64,000 bases of DNA, from NCBI GenBank assembly GCA_013397435.1, contig VZRG01000203.1:682001-746000 (forward strand), in the 5' to 3' direction. The position numbers and the translations under genes were made by a program. Numbering within the stretch: the first letter of the stretch is position 1; each line of letters opens with the position of its first letter. Source of the DNA: Erythrocercus mccallii (taxonomy: Eukaryota > Chordata > Aves > Passeriformes > Dicruridae). Of this stretch, positions 52,821-63,066 are shown one piece after another. The notes beneath the pieces were generated by a model that saw only the letters and a list, made by a program, of their open reading frames with translations, ran no database searches and was not told where the DNA came from.

Positions 52821-55299
52821 TGCCACATTCCCAAGGGAGTATTGAATGTGATGCTCATCTCCGGCCTAATTAAGCTTCATGCTCAATAAATATTTGAAAC
52901 TATTAAGTAATTATGTGATTGGAGAGGGAAAGTTAAGAAATGGCATGAATGGTCACCTAATGAACTTTAAAAGGTATCAAAAGATGACTAGGGCAGCACT
53001 GCTGATCAGAGGATAAGGCAGCAGGCACCTGCAGTTACCCTAGATAAGGGCAATTAGTGGCAATGCAAATGTTTAGAGCCCTTTTGCAGCCAAGCCTTGG
53101 CAGAAGCTGTAGATCTCCCTCCACACAGCAATGTGGGGCCTCAGAAAGGTTCCCAGGGAAAGCTGTGTAATAGAAGCAGTGAGGAAAGGAGTCTGAGTCC
53201 ATTCCCTACCGTATCACCCCCAAGCATCCCTACAAGGTTTCTGGATCTGTGCCTGTATCTCGTTCAGTATTTCAGGGTACCATGAAGTCTCACAGAGAAG
53301 CTGCATTCCACTCAGCACTACCACTGCAGAGTACTTCCAATCTAACCTCCTGGGAAATATCACAAGGCACACAGAAAATCTTCTGTAGGAGCATTGTATA
53401 GTCAGTATTTTTCCCAGCTGAGCTGTCCATAAAGGTACAAAAAAAGCTGGGATGATGCAAGTATTTCTCTCAGGTATATGGATATATTATCTAAATAGCA
53501 TAGACACAGAACATCTCTGATGACAATCTATGCCACCATCATGTCATTCAAACAAGATTTTTTGTTATTGACATTAGCATAAGTCATTGCCTCCAGTGGA
53601 TGGTTGATAAAAACCATGCTGTAAGATTAAGAAAATAATTCATAAATAAAAAAACCCCTTGGAATCCAGAACAAATTATGAAAATAGAAAGAAGATAATG
53701 AGTTTCAAAAATTTCATTTGTTTTAGGCACAGAATACCTTATTCTTAAAGCAGATTTTCCAGTTTCCCTTAGTTTGGACTATAGTGCATCTGTAATATAA
53801 ATATTCCACATCTAATCTCTGTTCACTCCTACAGTGTTTCCACTCACAGAGAAATTACTTTTCACATCATATCACATCAATCCTAATGCGTATTTTCATT
53901 TTATAATGGCTGCTTTTGTAAAAGGCTTTGAAATCTGATATAAATATGCATCACTGATCACAACACAAGCACATGCCTGGAATGAGAAACACCACACATG
54001 TATTTTTCAAGTTAAACAGTGTGAAGTAGTTCTACTGAAGTCAGTGACCCACACTTTTTCACCGCAGGTTATGAGCTTTATGGTGAAGTGAGCCCATAAC
54101 CTCACACCCAGCCCCAAACTACAAACTGGAAAACACACAGCATTCCAGTTTTGCCCTCTGAGCTCCAGAGGGGGTGGGACACACAATGCTACTTGTATGA
54201 ATGACATCCAGGAGCTTGGACTCTTAAAAATTCAGGCTCAGTTACTGGAAACGACTTCTAAAGTGGTTGAAGCCCAAATGGCTGGAACTCAGGATGATTG
54301 TTGAATGAAAACTAGTGGAAAAAATGTTACCCCTAAAGCAAATCCAGACAAGTAGTTCCAGGAGGAAAAGCATGTTTGACTTAAAATGCTCTGTTCAAAT
54401 AAGACCGCACCCCTGTTTAAATCTCTCATTTCTGTTTACAAGAGAACAAGATGGCAAATGAAAGTTTGCTACTTGACATTCCAGAGTACTTTTTCCTTAG
54501 CAATTGTCTCAGTTAAACAGGCTCAAACAAAAAGAGGAATAATTTACTTTCTACTGCATTTGATAGGCACGAATGGATAATGCTTTTAAGCTTTGCCATT
54601 CAAAAGAAACAGCTAAAAGCCCTAAGATACATTAAGAAAATCAAATGAAAACACTAAAACATGGTTTCCAAATGGAAAATCCTAACTACGTTGTCTTTCA
54701 AAACTGCCAGCCTGTGACCATAAAAGAAATCTTATATTCTGTGATAAAAGCAACTGCAGAAGGGAAAAAAAAATACAAATTGATGCAGTTGGGCATGAAC
54801 TATCAGTATGAATGTGCAAGCACTGAACCACACTGTTGTGACTGAAGAACAGACAAACAATATCCAAGCTAAGATAAAAGTATCAGGTGCACGCTTTTAG
54901 GAGCCCAAGGCTCAAATGATAAAGATATTCAAGTCCTTAAAAGAGGTTTCAAAACATTTGAAAGTGTCTGTAAGCCCAACTTCCTTTGAGAAGCATCAGG
55001 TAATGAATGTGCCAATGTGTACCAGCCAAAGGTGATGTGTTAGTCCTGAAAACTCAGGACTTAAGTTGTCCAAAATGGGGAAGTTTGGTCTAGTACACTT
55101 ATATTTTAACTGTTGCATTTAAAAAAAATTGACAAAAAGTTCCAAGATAGACCAAATTGTCTATATTTTTTCAAATGCTATTGCAGCAAACTCACCAAAT
55201 AATCATGTTTTGTAATTATACTATATCTTCACAGAATATACCAATCTAGGAAAATTAGAGACTTACAGAGGTCTTCAAAGCAGGCCCAACTCCAAAGAC

Positions 55300-55835
55300 C
55301 ATGAAGACTATGAAGACAAATCAGCCACGTTCCTCAAGGCCTTGTCCATCTGTGTTTTGCATGCCTTAATGGGTAGAGACTCCACAGCCTCTTGGGCAAC
55401 CTGTTCACTGCACTAATTTTCCAGTGAAGAACATTCTCCTCGTATCCAGTTGTCATTTCCTTTCCTGCAACTTGTGACTGTTGCCTCTTGGTTTTCCAGT
55501 GCCACCTTCTGGCAAGGGTATGTTCTGCCCTATAATCCCTTTACTACACAGGTGAGCTGCTGGTTTATTTTCAGCTTGTTTCCCATCAGCATCATCAGGA
55601 ACTCTTCCCCAAAACTCTTCCTCCCACCATCTTGTTCTGATGAATAGCATTACTTGGTCACAAGTGCAATAACTTGGATGTATATTCACTGACTTTCATG
55701 AAGAGTCTGTCAACCATTCCTGCAGCCTGGCCAGGTCCCTCTGAATAGAGGCTCTGCTCACTGAAGCATCAGTGGCAGTTCCCTCAAGTTCATGCCATCT
55801 GCAGACACAAATGAGGGTGCAATTCCTCTCTCGAC
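55300..55835 (-). mobile_element. CR1 LINE fragment, diverged
   Basis: The plus strand reads GACTCCACAGCCTCTTGGGC then AACCTGTTC, AGTGAAGAACATTCTCCTCG, and further on GCCTGGCCAGGTCCCTCTGA and ATCTGCAGACACAAATGAGG with GTGCAATTCC. This is antisense CR1, running from the 3' UTR towards the end of the reverse-transcriptase ORF. Boundaries are approximate. It lies inside the last ABLIM2 intron. Confidence 0.78.
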
Positions 55836-58178
55836 CCAGCTTGTATAATCCACCCCTGTGTTACTGCTTTGTTGCTCTGCAATGTAATGTGAATGAACTT
55901 GTTCTTCACCATTTCCTGTTAGAATAGCTCATGGGAATGCTGCTCTGTTCATCTAACATTACAATAAACAGCACTGTGGTAGAGAGAAACTCCTAAAAAA
56001 ATTCCTTGGCCAAATCCTTATCTACTGTAAATTCCTTGCATTTCTAATCAGCTTATACAGAAGTGAGATCCAGGCTATTTAGTCAAAAACCAGCGTGCCA
56101 GTAACATATTTAAAAATCAGCAGGCTGCTCATTATAACCAGTGCTCGGTGCTGCATGTATTTGTTCACTTTGGCATAAACATCTCCCTGGAAGAGCACAA
56201 GGAACTGGGTACTTCTGTCTCACTGCTGAGTTAAGACAAGCAAACAAAAACACGCTGAGTTTCTATGCTTAGTTACATGTACTTTTGAGGAAAGAATGAC
56301 TATTATTTGAATGCATTTATTACCAGTTGAGCCTTCCTAATCTCTAGATACCTCTTGGGCTTAAAAAAATACGCATTTTTACAGGAAAATATTTTTTATA
56401 ATCCTTGAAATAAATTTCTTGCACAACAGTGTAATCTAAAAAATACTCACAATGGGAGTGAAGTTAGGAAAACACTACCACCCATTAAACCCCCACCCTC
56501 CTGTGGTCCTTGAACATTTGCCAAGGTTTCGTTGTAGTCTCCCTTCATTTGACCCCAGGAGCTAATACCATTGACTTGAGTTCACTTTTCATGACAGGAA
56601 CACTCAATAGAGGAGACTTTCCTTGGAAGAGTGAATCATAGACAAACAATAGTGCCCCTTCCATGACATCTATGATGGATCATTCACAGTTCACAACAAA
56701 CTGTTTCACAAAGAAAAGGCTGCCTCAAGTCAAATTGTGAGACAGCTGCTAAACAAATCAACGTCATGCAAATTTAGTCAACCTTATTGCTCCTAAGTGG
56801 ACCAGGAAATCAGAAACATCACATGTGAGAGAGATATTCTGTTGATACCAGACACAGTAAGACTGGTTTCAGGTTTGACAGCTGGCATGAAGCACAGAAG
56901 CTATAGGTCTCCTTTCACTGACACCACCTGTGCCCTGGCCACAGCCATCACACCCAGGAGCTTGCTCTGATTTGCAGCAGCAACAGCAAGGTGAGGCTTC
57001 AGCCCACACAAATAATCAGAATAAAACTGGCATAGTAGAACATGGATTTTTTCTTAGGAGATTTTCCTAGATATGTCACTCTACAGTTTAGATAATACAT
57101 GGACTTAGCACTGCTACCATGTCTCTAGGCAAAATCCAGCCCTTTTACAAGTGACATTGGATGTACAGGATGAAAACAGAACATCTGCTGGAAACCCATT
57201 CAGACTGGAAAGAGCACTTGCCTCTTAGAGATCCCAAGCATTGAAACACACTCTCTAGCAAGAATGAAATGGACCTCAAGAAAGGATGAGATATAACATT
57301 AGTACATACTTCCAGTATTCCCAGTGCTGTCCTCAAAAGCTTGAAGATACCAAGATATGTTAAGTGGGCCCTCAGACAGTTGTCTGTATCCACATTTCTA
57401 AGCCCAGTTTGCTTCTGTGCAAACCTACAAACTCACATAGTCCTGGCTCCCTGAGTCCTGCCCAAGCCTGAAATCTGCTGAGTGCACAAGTCAATAATTA
57501 AGTTACTATCTTCTACTTCTGCCACAGAAGGGAAATAATGATAAGCTGCTTTTCTATGCAAAGCTACTTATTTCCAGCAATTCTGTAATACAGACGAAAA
57601 GGTCAGAAAAGAGGGGAAGAGGCTGATAGGGAAGGCAATGGTTTGTGCCTGCCACTCAACTCTGCATATGGTTTGAATGTGTAGATGAACAACTGCCTCT
57701 GTTCTTACAGTAGTTACAGTGCTACTAAAACTCTGCTAATTTAATTATTTTAAAAATTTATTATTTTAAAATCCATATTAAATGAAAGACAGTCTACAAA
57801 GGAGTCCTTCCTGCAGACACACGTGTTTAACATAGCGCAACAATCAGCAGGATTGGCCTGGTCCTCTCACTGCTTTTCAGGTCTGAAGCAGATCTTGTTT
57901 GTTGTTCTTTTTTGCAAACCTCTGTGAGATCTTTGAAGTGGCTGGGCTCCTTCAGCCAACAGGCCCTGCGCTGCACCTGGTGTGAGGCAGACTGAACAGC
58001 TCCAAAGTTAAACAAACAGCAATCCCAGCTGAGGATGGTGTATGAGTTACAGATAATGGCAGCCAGGGCAGGCATGACCCATCCAAAGCAAACTACATGT
58101 TGTCTTAAATAAGCAATTTAGAGCTGCATTTGCTATTCAAACCAGTCTGCTGTGTTTAAACAAAGAATCTACTCTTTA

Positions 58179-58214
58179 ACACACACATACACACATGTGT
58201 ACATATATATATAT
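58179..58214. repeat. CA/TA compound microsatellite
   Basis: Interrupted CA units, then GTGTACA, then a TA run. Confidence 0.85.
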
Positions 58215-59191
58215 GAAAGAATCCTTTACAGGATGTGTCCAGAGGAGCATCCCTCCAGCTCCCTGCTCCTTTTTCCAGACTCATCATGTTTTTTAGTGTT
58301 GCTATCACGCCTTGCTATAAACCACGCTTAAAACAGCACATAACTGAGGCTCTCTTTTCCTTACAATTAAATCAACACTACTTGTTGGGAAATCAAGTGA
58401 CAAGCACATTCAAGTATTCAAGAGCATAACACAAATTTCAAAACATACTACATGTATGCAAATTTGGTAAATTAATTCTTTTTAAAAATTGATCTTTAAT
58501 GAGGAACTTTCTGTTCCTTCAAAGTTTTTCTTCTTTTCTTGTTTTAAGAGTAATTTTTCTTTCTTCTTTTCTTGTCATATTATCAAGTTCAAAATACAGT
58601 ATATTTATTAAAATATAAATCTCTCTAAAGGTCCAATATTGCTATCCATATTTTTTTCCTTTTTGTCTTCTTCTTAATAGTAGTTCACAGCAAGATAGCT
58701 TAGTTAAGTGAGTCTTTGTTCAGTCCTGTCATTGAGCAGTCAAAAAAATCAGCCTTGGGAATTTTGCTTGAACATCAACTTCAGGGTTTGATCTCTGGAA
58801 ACTCAGCTTTCTGTTATGATAAATTAGATCTGTATTTCTCTATCTTAAGTGAGATGTGGATGGTACAGCAAAGCTGCAGTAGAGTGACCACAGATCACAC
58901 AGCCGAAGGAGAGGCTGTATAAGACAACAGACCAAACATAGCTCTGTGTATTTCCAGGATAAATGAAGCCTTTTTGTAATATTTAGGTTATTCTGTGAGG
59001 ATGTTTCTACATGAATTCAAACCAAAACAAACTCCATGTTTTCCCACTCCCCACCTGAACTTCCAATACCTTGCAAAATCATCCAAAACTGAAGGGTTTC
59101 ATCCACATCTTTGTAAAACACCATTTGGTCAGACATTTGTCAGGTTTTCTGGCAATTTTTTTTGTTAAAATGCCTAAATACTGATTTTTTG

Positions 59192-59209
59192 AAAAAAAAA
59201 AAAAAAAAA
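59192..59209. repeat. A18 homopolymer
   Basis: Uninterrupted run of 18 A, 126 bp beyond the donor of the first headpiece exon and inside the last intron. Confidence 0.95.
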
Positions 59210-59334
59210 GTAATACATGATGTTATCCCCCTCTTCTCTCTTCTTTGTTGCTATTACTGAGACACAGGGTTATCCAGGACAGTAAGCAAACAGAAGAAAT
59301 GCTTGCAAAACTGTTGAGAAAATATAATTCCTAC

Positions 59335-59415
59335 CTCCAGCCTGGTCCTGTCCACATCCTTAGGCAATTTCACACGAACTCGGTTTGTTACAATAAGTGT
59401 TTCATAAGGATAAAT
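59335..59415 (-). CDS. ABLIM2: ABLIM2 penultimate coding exon: N-terminal half of villin headpiece
   Basis: This 81-nt, 27-codon exon is phase 0 at both ends. It reads IYPYETLIVTNRV followed by RVKLPKDVDRTRLE. It is the N-terminal subdomain of the villin headpiece, with the typical YPY start and the DVDRTRLE end that is nearly invariant in the ABLIM/dematin family. The acceptor is TTTTTAACAG and the donor is CTGGAG|GTAGG. The next exon in the transcript (47357-47470) starts RHLS, giving the expected RTRLERHLS junction across an 11.9-kb intron. I recall human ABLIM2 as IYPYDSLIVTNRIRVKLPKD, so the differences here (ET for DS, V for I) are conservative and support ABLIM2. Alone it could be any ABLIM paralogue; TNRVRVKLPKD favours ABLIM2. 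Confidence 0.92.
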
Positions 59416-59643
59416 CTGTTAAAAAGACAAGAGCATATGAACTCCAGCTGAATCCAGTTCTGAGGCATGGAAATGGTGGTATGGGAAACTTACTAAAAAA
59501 TGGTACATACTTGCATCCTGATTTGACAAATATTTCACTGGGACAAAAATTAACAAAATAAAATAAAAGAAAGGAACCCATGTAACCTTGCTAGGAAGTG
59601 CTGAATCTGATTGTTCTTCCAGTGTTGGAAAAGCCCTTCTTAC
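59416..59643 (-). other. ABLIM2 short intron (228 bp)
   Basis: Short intron between the microexon and the first headpiece exon. It starts GTAAGAAG and ends in TTAACAG. Confidence 0.82.
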
Positions 59644-59651
59644 CTTGTATT
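59644..59651 (-). CDS. ABLIM2: ABLIM2 8-nt coding microexon (completes E, then Y-K)
   Basis: The eight bases AATACAAG lie between a textbook acceptor (TTCTCATTCTTTTGCAG) and donor (GTAAGAAG). With the lone G that ends the 60978-61032 exon they read GAA TAC AAG, giving E-Y-K. This gives GMK-EYK-IYPY, close to my memory of human ABLIM2 (GMREYKIYPY). A larger exon is excluded: the same frame has a TGA shortly upstream, and the only AG between that stop and the EYK codons is the one used here. A TGC sits directly before the acceptor AG, the position where the neural splicing factor SRRM4 favours UGC. Neural regulation is inference. The intron to the next exon is only 228 bp (59416-59643). Confidence 0.85.
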
Positions 59652-60977
59652 CTGCAAAAGAATGAGAACAGGGTCACAGTTTAGAATTTATAGCTGTCTT
59701 TTGGTGTTACCACAATGAACATTTAGGTACATCACAAATGTGCTATGCTACTACATTTCTCTCTTCTCAGTAGCTATTGGATAACTGCATGCATAGTAAG
59801 AGTTTGACCCCCATGCCCTGAATGCCTATAACACTGTCTATTACCAAAGCAATTGTCCTGGAAATCAAAGGCTTATTACAGAAAATCCATCTCCCGATGC
59901 CATTCGGTTACACGGTGAGTATGTCTGGCAAAATTGGGTATCTCTTTTTACAGGAAGCTTATGTGCAGAGTTAAGTCAGTCTGTCATCCAAAACTCCTGC
60001 CCTTATTGTTCTTTACTGAAAATAGTTAAAATATGCGGATTATTAAAGGCATGTCAGTTTGGAAACATATATGAAAACGACTGAGTTAAAACGATATTAC
60101 AAGATGCTGACATTCTGCACTTGGGCTGACTGCAGTGGGAATAACAATAGGGAAGAAAAGATGATTTGGGGATGTGGTAACAATGACTCCTGGATCTACA
60201 CTAGCACAATGGAATTCTAGTTAGGTCAGCGTATGACTATATATGATATGACTACCACAATGTTATCTATTCACAATGGTGATTAAATGCTACCAGGATC
60301 GCCAAAACATTTTCACAGACCTCTTTATGGTCTGAAATTAAATCCGAGATTGAGTCTACTTTTAAAAACCTGTACTTTAACCGATTCAAACAGAGACAAA
60401 GATTTTTTATCAACACAGAGCCATGAAGTGAAGCATTAGAGCAAGATTTTTAAAATGAGTTGAAGTGTCTTGGAAATAAAATTTTTCAGCTCTTTTGAAA
60501 ATTCCAACTCAAATTCCATATTAAGTGCACAGTCCACTTAAAACTGAAATAAAAGAAAATACTGCAAATAAATTCTGCTTTTTGAACTCTGCACATTTTA
60601 ACCACGTAGCACAACCAAGAAGCACAAATGGACTTTTTCCAATTAGACTTGAAGGAATGATTATCTTAAATTTCCTCCTGTCTTTGATATGAGATCAACA
60701 CCACAAGGCTGTTGCCACATATCAAGGATCCTGCTATTGACTCAGCCTCGTTGCACCACCCTATGATGCCAGATTTCTGTCAGGCCTTTAGGTTGAGCCA
60801 AGTAAAAAGAAGATTGTGATAAACATGACACTGAGCTATGTCTCTGGCTAGTCATTATTATGTGAACTACAGGAAGAGCTCAGAATAGTAACCTTTACGG
60901 CAATATGCTTATTAAAATCCTCAAAGGGTAAAAACACAAGGGGAGTGGAAATGATATTGCAAAAGAAAAAAATGTAC
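59652..60977 (-). other. ABLIM2 intron (1,326 bp)
   Basis: The intron lies between the ASWGMK exon and the 8-nt microexon. It is AT-rich. No repeat family was recognised. It ends in TTCTCATTCTTTTGCAG. Confidence 0.75.
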
Positions 60978-61032
60978 CTTTCATCCCCCAGCTTGCCTCC
61001 TGGTCTGTTTCATATTGGCCCACTGTTTCAGG
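60978..61032 (-). CDS. ABLIM2: ABLIM2 linker exon ending ASWGMK
   Basis: This 55-nt exon starts in phase 0 and ends in phase 1. It encodes 18 residues, PETVGQYETDQ then EASWGMK, plus the first base of the next Glu codon. It belongs to the unstructured linker between the LIM domains and the headpiece. The terminal ASWGMK matches ASWGMR in human ABLIM2 as I recall it, while the first part has diverged. The acceptor is CTCTGTCAG and the donor is AAAG|GTACAT. The polypyrimidine tract is a (CTTT)n run, the reverse complement of the GAAA microsatellite at 61041-61068. Phase agreement with both neighbours is the main evidence. The open frame continues through the microsatellite into the intron, but that part is not coding. 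Confidence 0.85.
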
Positions 61033-63007
61033 CTGACAGAGAAAGAAAGAAAGAAAGAAAGAAAGAAGCAATGTTGCAGCCAAATGCACAAAAACTCCAC
61101 TCTGAACATTGCTGAGAAAAAAAAGACAGAACCAAAATACAGATCCTTGCGTGAGAGAAAGAGAAGTCTCATTTAAATTTGACCCAATTGCTCAAGTAAG
61201 CAAGGTAACACTGAAACTGCCACTTTTCTGTGATGCTGATGTGTTACTGCCATCATCACAGATGACTTCAGCTGCACTGCAACTTTTCTCCTTCTGCGTT
61301 CTGCTTCACACTGCTGGTGCCACTGACTAGGGAGAACTTTACATGTGCCATGGATGTGCTTTGTTTGAACCACTATCTTCTTCCTTTGCTGAAAAATGCT
61401 ATGATGAAAAACAGTACAGGAAATCAGAAAAGCACTATTATATGATTTTCTTTTTTCCAAGTCTCATTTTTGCCCACTAGGGTATCAATGGTGTGCACAG
61501 CCATGCCCACAATAACCTGCAAGGCTCCTTGTTGTTTGCTTTTGGGGTTTTATTTATGCAGCACTAGGATGGCTGATTAAAAATAACAAACCACCAAAGC
61601 TCCTATGAGCCTACAATCCAAACAGGGGACATCCATTCTGAGAGGAATTTTGGCCTCAAAGATTTGACCATGAGCAACCTTTTCAACTCTTATTCAGGTT
61701 TGGTATTCTTTATCTGGGACAGATGCTGCCATCTGCTGCTTTCCCATCACATTGCAAGGCATCCTGAGTCGTTTGGCCTTGTCTCTGGGATGCCTTGGGA
61801 TTGTTTTGGTGCCTCACCAGTGCAGTGGCTGGGCACAAGTCAATGTCCTGCTCACTTCAGGAAATACCTATTCTGAAAAGTCAGAAAAACCTCTCTTGAC
61901 TCATAGGTGGGGTTAGTTTTATATGGACCCCTTTAAATTCCTAAATATTATTCAATAAAATTTCAGTGTCATTCCTTTCTTCAGAGAAGAATTCAAGAAA
62001 CCAGGTATTGAAGCAGTACGGGCATAATTAGTCTTGTAATATTAACTCAAAGGGATGGACATTTCAGCAGCTACCGAAAAATCCTTTAGCTACTCCTTGG
62101 TAATTTCTTTCTTGTAGCTCCTTCCAAATGACTCTCAGTTTGATTCTTGTCACTGGGGAAGTTCAATCCTCCTTATGTGCTTTTGCAGGTTTCACATCTT
62201 CCTTTGGAGAAAGAAGGGAGTTTGAACAAGGTCCTCTCCATGCAATTTGGATACAAATCAATTCTTCAAAAGGAAGGTGCCCGTGCATCTATGTATTGAC
62301 ATCTCATTACTATGAACCACAGTGTTTTTTCACCTGATAGTACTCACCATGAACTGAGAATTCATAATGCTAGATGCCAGAGAGAGAGAGACCACATTGT
62401 CAAAGCTTCCTTTTTATTAAAAACTAATAAAAGTTGCAAAAAAGTATTAAATAAACAATTCCTAGTCTCTTCTGATCATAATTTTGTTAGACAATTTTCT
62501 TTCTAGATTGCTGTTTGTCATCCAATCTTCATTGATCCCTCCCTGCCTTAAAAGTACAACAGCTGTGTGTGAATACACATACCACACACAGACACACATT
62601 CATACTAGAAAAAACAGAATAGATGGTTCAAGGAATGCAATGGATGTGGGGTGCTCCACCTTTGCTCTAAGATCATTACTTGCCTAATTATAGGCCTGTC
62701 TCTATCATTAATTCAAGCTGTCCTATGATTAATATGTGCAGCCTGTACATCTAGATCTTCGTTTATTTTGAGAGGAGAATCAAGATTCCAAATGCTCATG
62801 ATGCACACAATTAAAAGGAGAAGCCTCAGTCAGTCTTCCTCTTGTAGAGAGACAAACTGTAACCCACATAGGGAATGAATCTGTCAGACAGGGCTGGCAG
62901 CCAAAACACCTTTGAAGTGTTATTACTGCGTAGATTTTCAACTAGTTACTGAGCTATCTTTTTATGAGACCTTATTTCCTGGAGAATGTATTTAAATATG
63001 TACTTAC
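61033..63007 (-). other. ABLIM2 intron (1,975 bp)
   Basis: The intron lies between the FPYSKS exon and the ASWGMK exon. Its 3' end (61033-61068) is the CTTT-repeat polypyrimidine tract. No other exon was recognised. Short GA and CA runs occur near 62384 and 62580. Confidence 0.75.
61041..61068. repeat. (GAAA)n microsatellite in the splice acceptor of an ABLIM2 exon
   Basis: Six GAAA units followed by GAAG on the plus strand. On the transcribed minus strand this is (CTTT)n, placed 9 bases upstream of the exon start at 61032. It therefore forms most of the polypyrimidine tract of that acceptor. Confidence 0.95.
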
Positions 63008-63066
63008 CTGGTGTAAGCCATTCTTCCCATAGCCAGGTAGAGAAGCAGACTTAGAATATGGAAATC
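63008..63066 (-). CDS. ABLIM2: ABLIM2 linker exon FPYSKS...LPGYGKNGLHQ
   Basis: This 59-nt exon begins with the last two bases of an Arg codon (xGA), reads FPYSKSASLPGYGKNGLHQ and ends in phase 0 at CACCAG|GTAAGTA, a near-perfect donor. The acceptor is CATATCTTTTACAG. FPYSKS and LPGYGKNGL are conserved linker words of ABLIM proteins (human ABLIM2 as recalled: SRFPYSKSDPLPGHGKNGLDQ; ABLIM1 is similar). The linker is rich in Ser, Gly and Lys and probably disordered. The exon just upstream in the transcript should end in HS plus one base; I could not find it between 63067 and 64000, so it probably lies off the window. Confidence 0.88.

Larger units (their letters stand above)
47471..59334 (-). 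other. ABLIM2 last intron (11.9 kb)
   Basis: This large phase-0 intron separates the two halves of the villin headpiece. It contains a plus-strand CR1 fragment (49795-49972), a solo LTR (51266-51830), a TAATTA inverted repeat (52789-52820), a CR1 fragment (55300-55835), a CA/TA microsatellite (58179-58214) and an A18 run (59192-59209). The rest is AT-rich DNA in which I see no exon. Confidence 0.8.

Noticed and set aside
52875..52900. Similarity of TGCTCAATAAATATTTGAA to the reverse complement of miR-95-3p, which in human sits in an ABLIM2 intron
   Set aside because: Only about 13 bases match the remembered mature sequence without a gap, and no second arm able to form a hairpin lies nearby. 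The match is also typical of an L2-type LINE tail.
60895..61172. Minus-strand open frames reading LSFFLSFFL
   Set aside because: Translation of the CTTT microsatellite joined to the real 55-nt exon; not a signal peptide or membrane protein.
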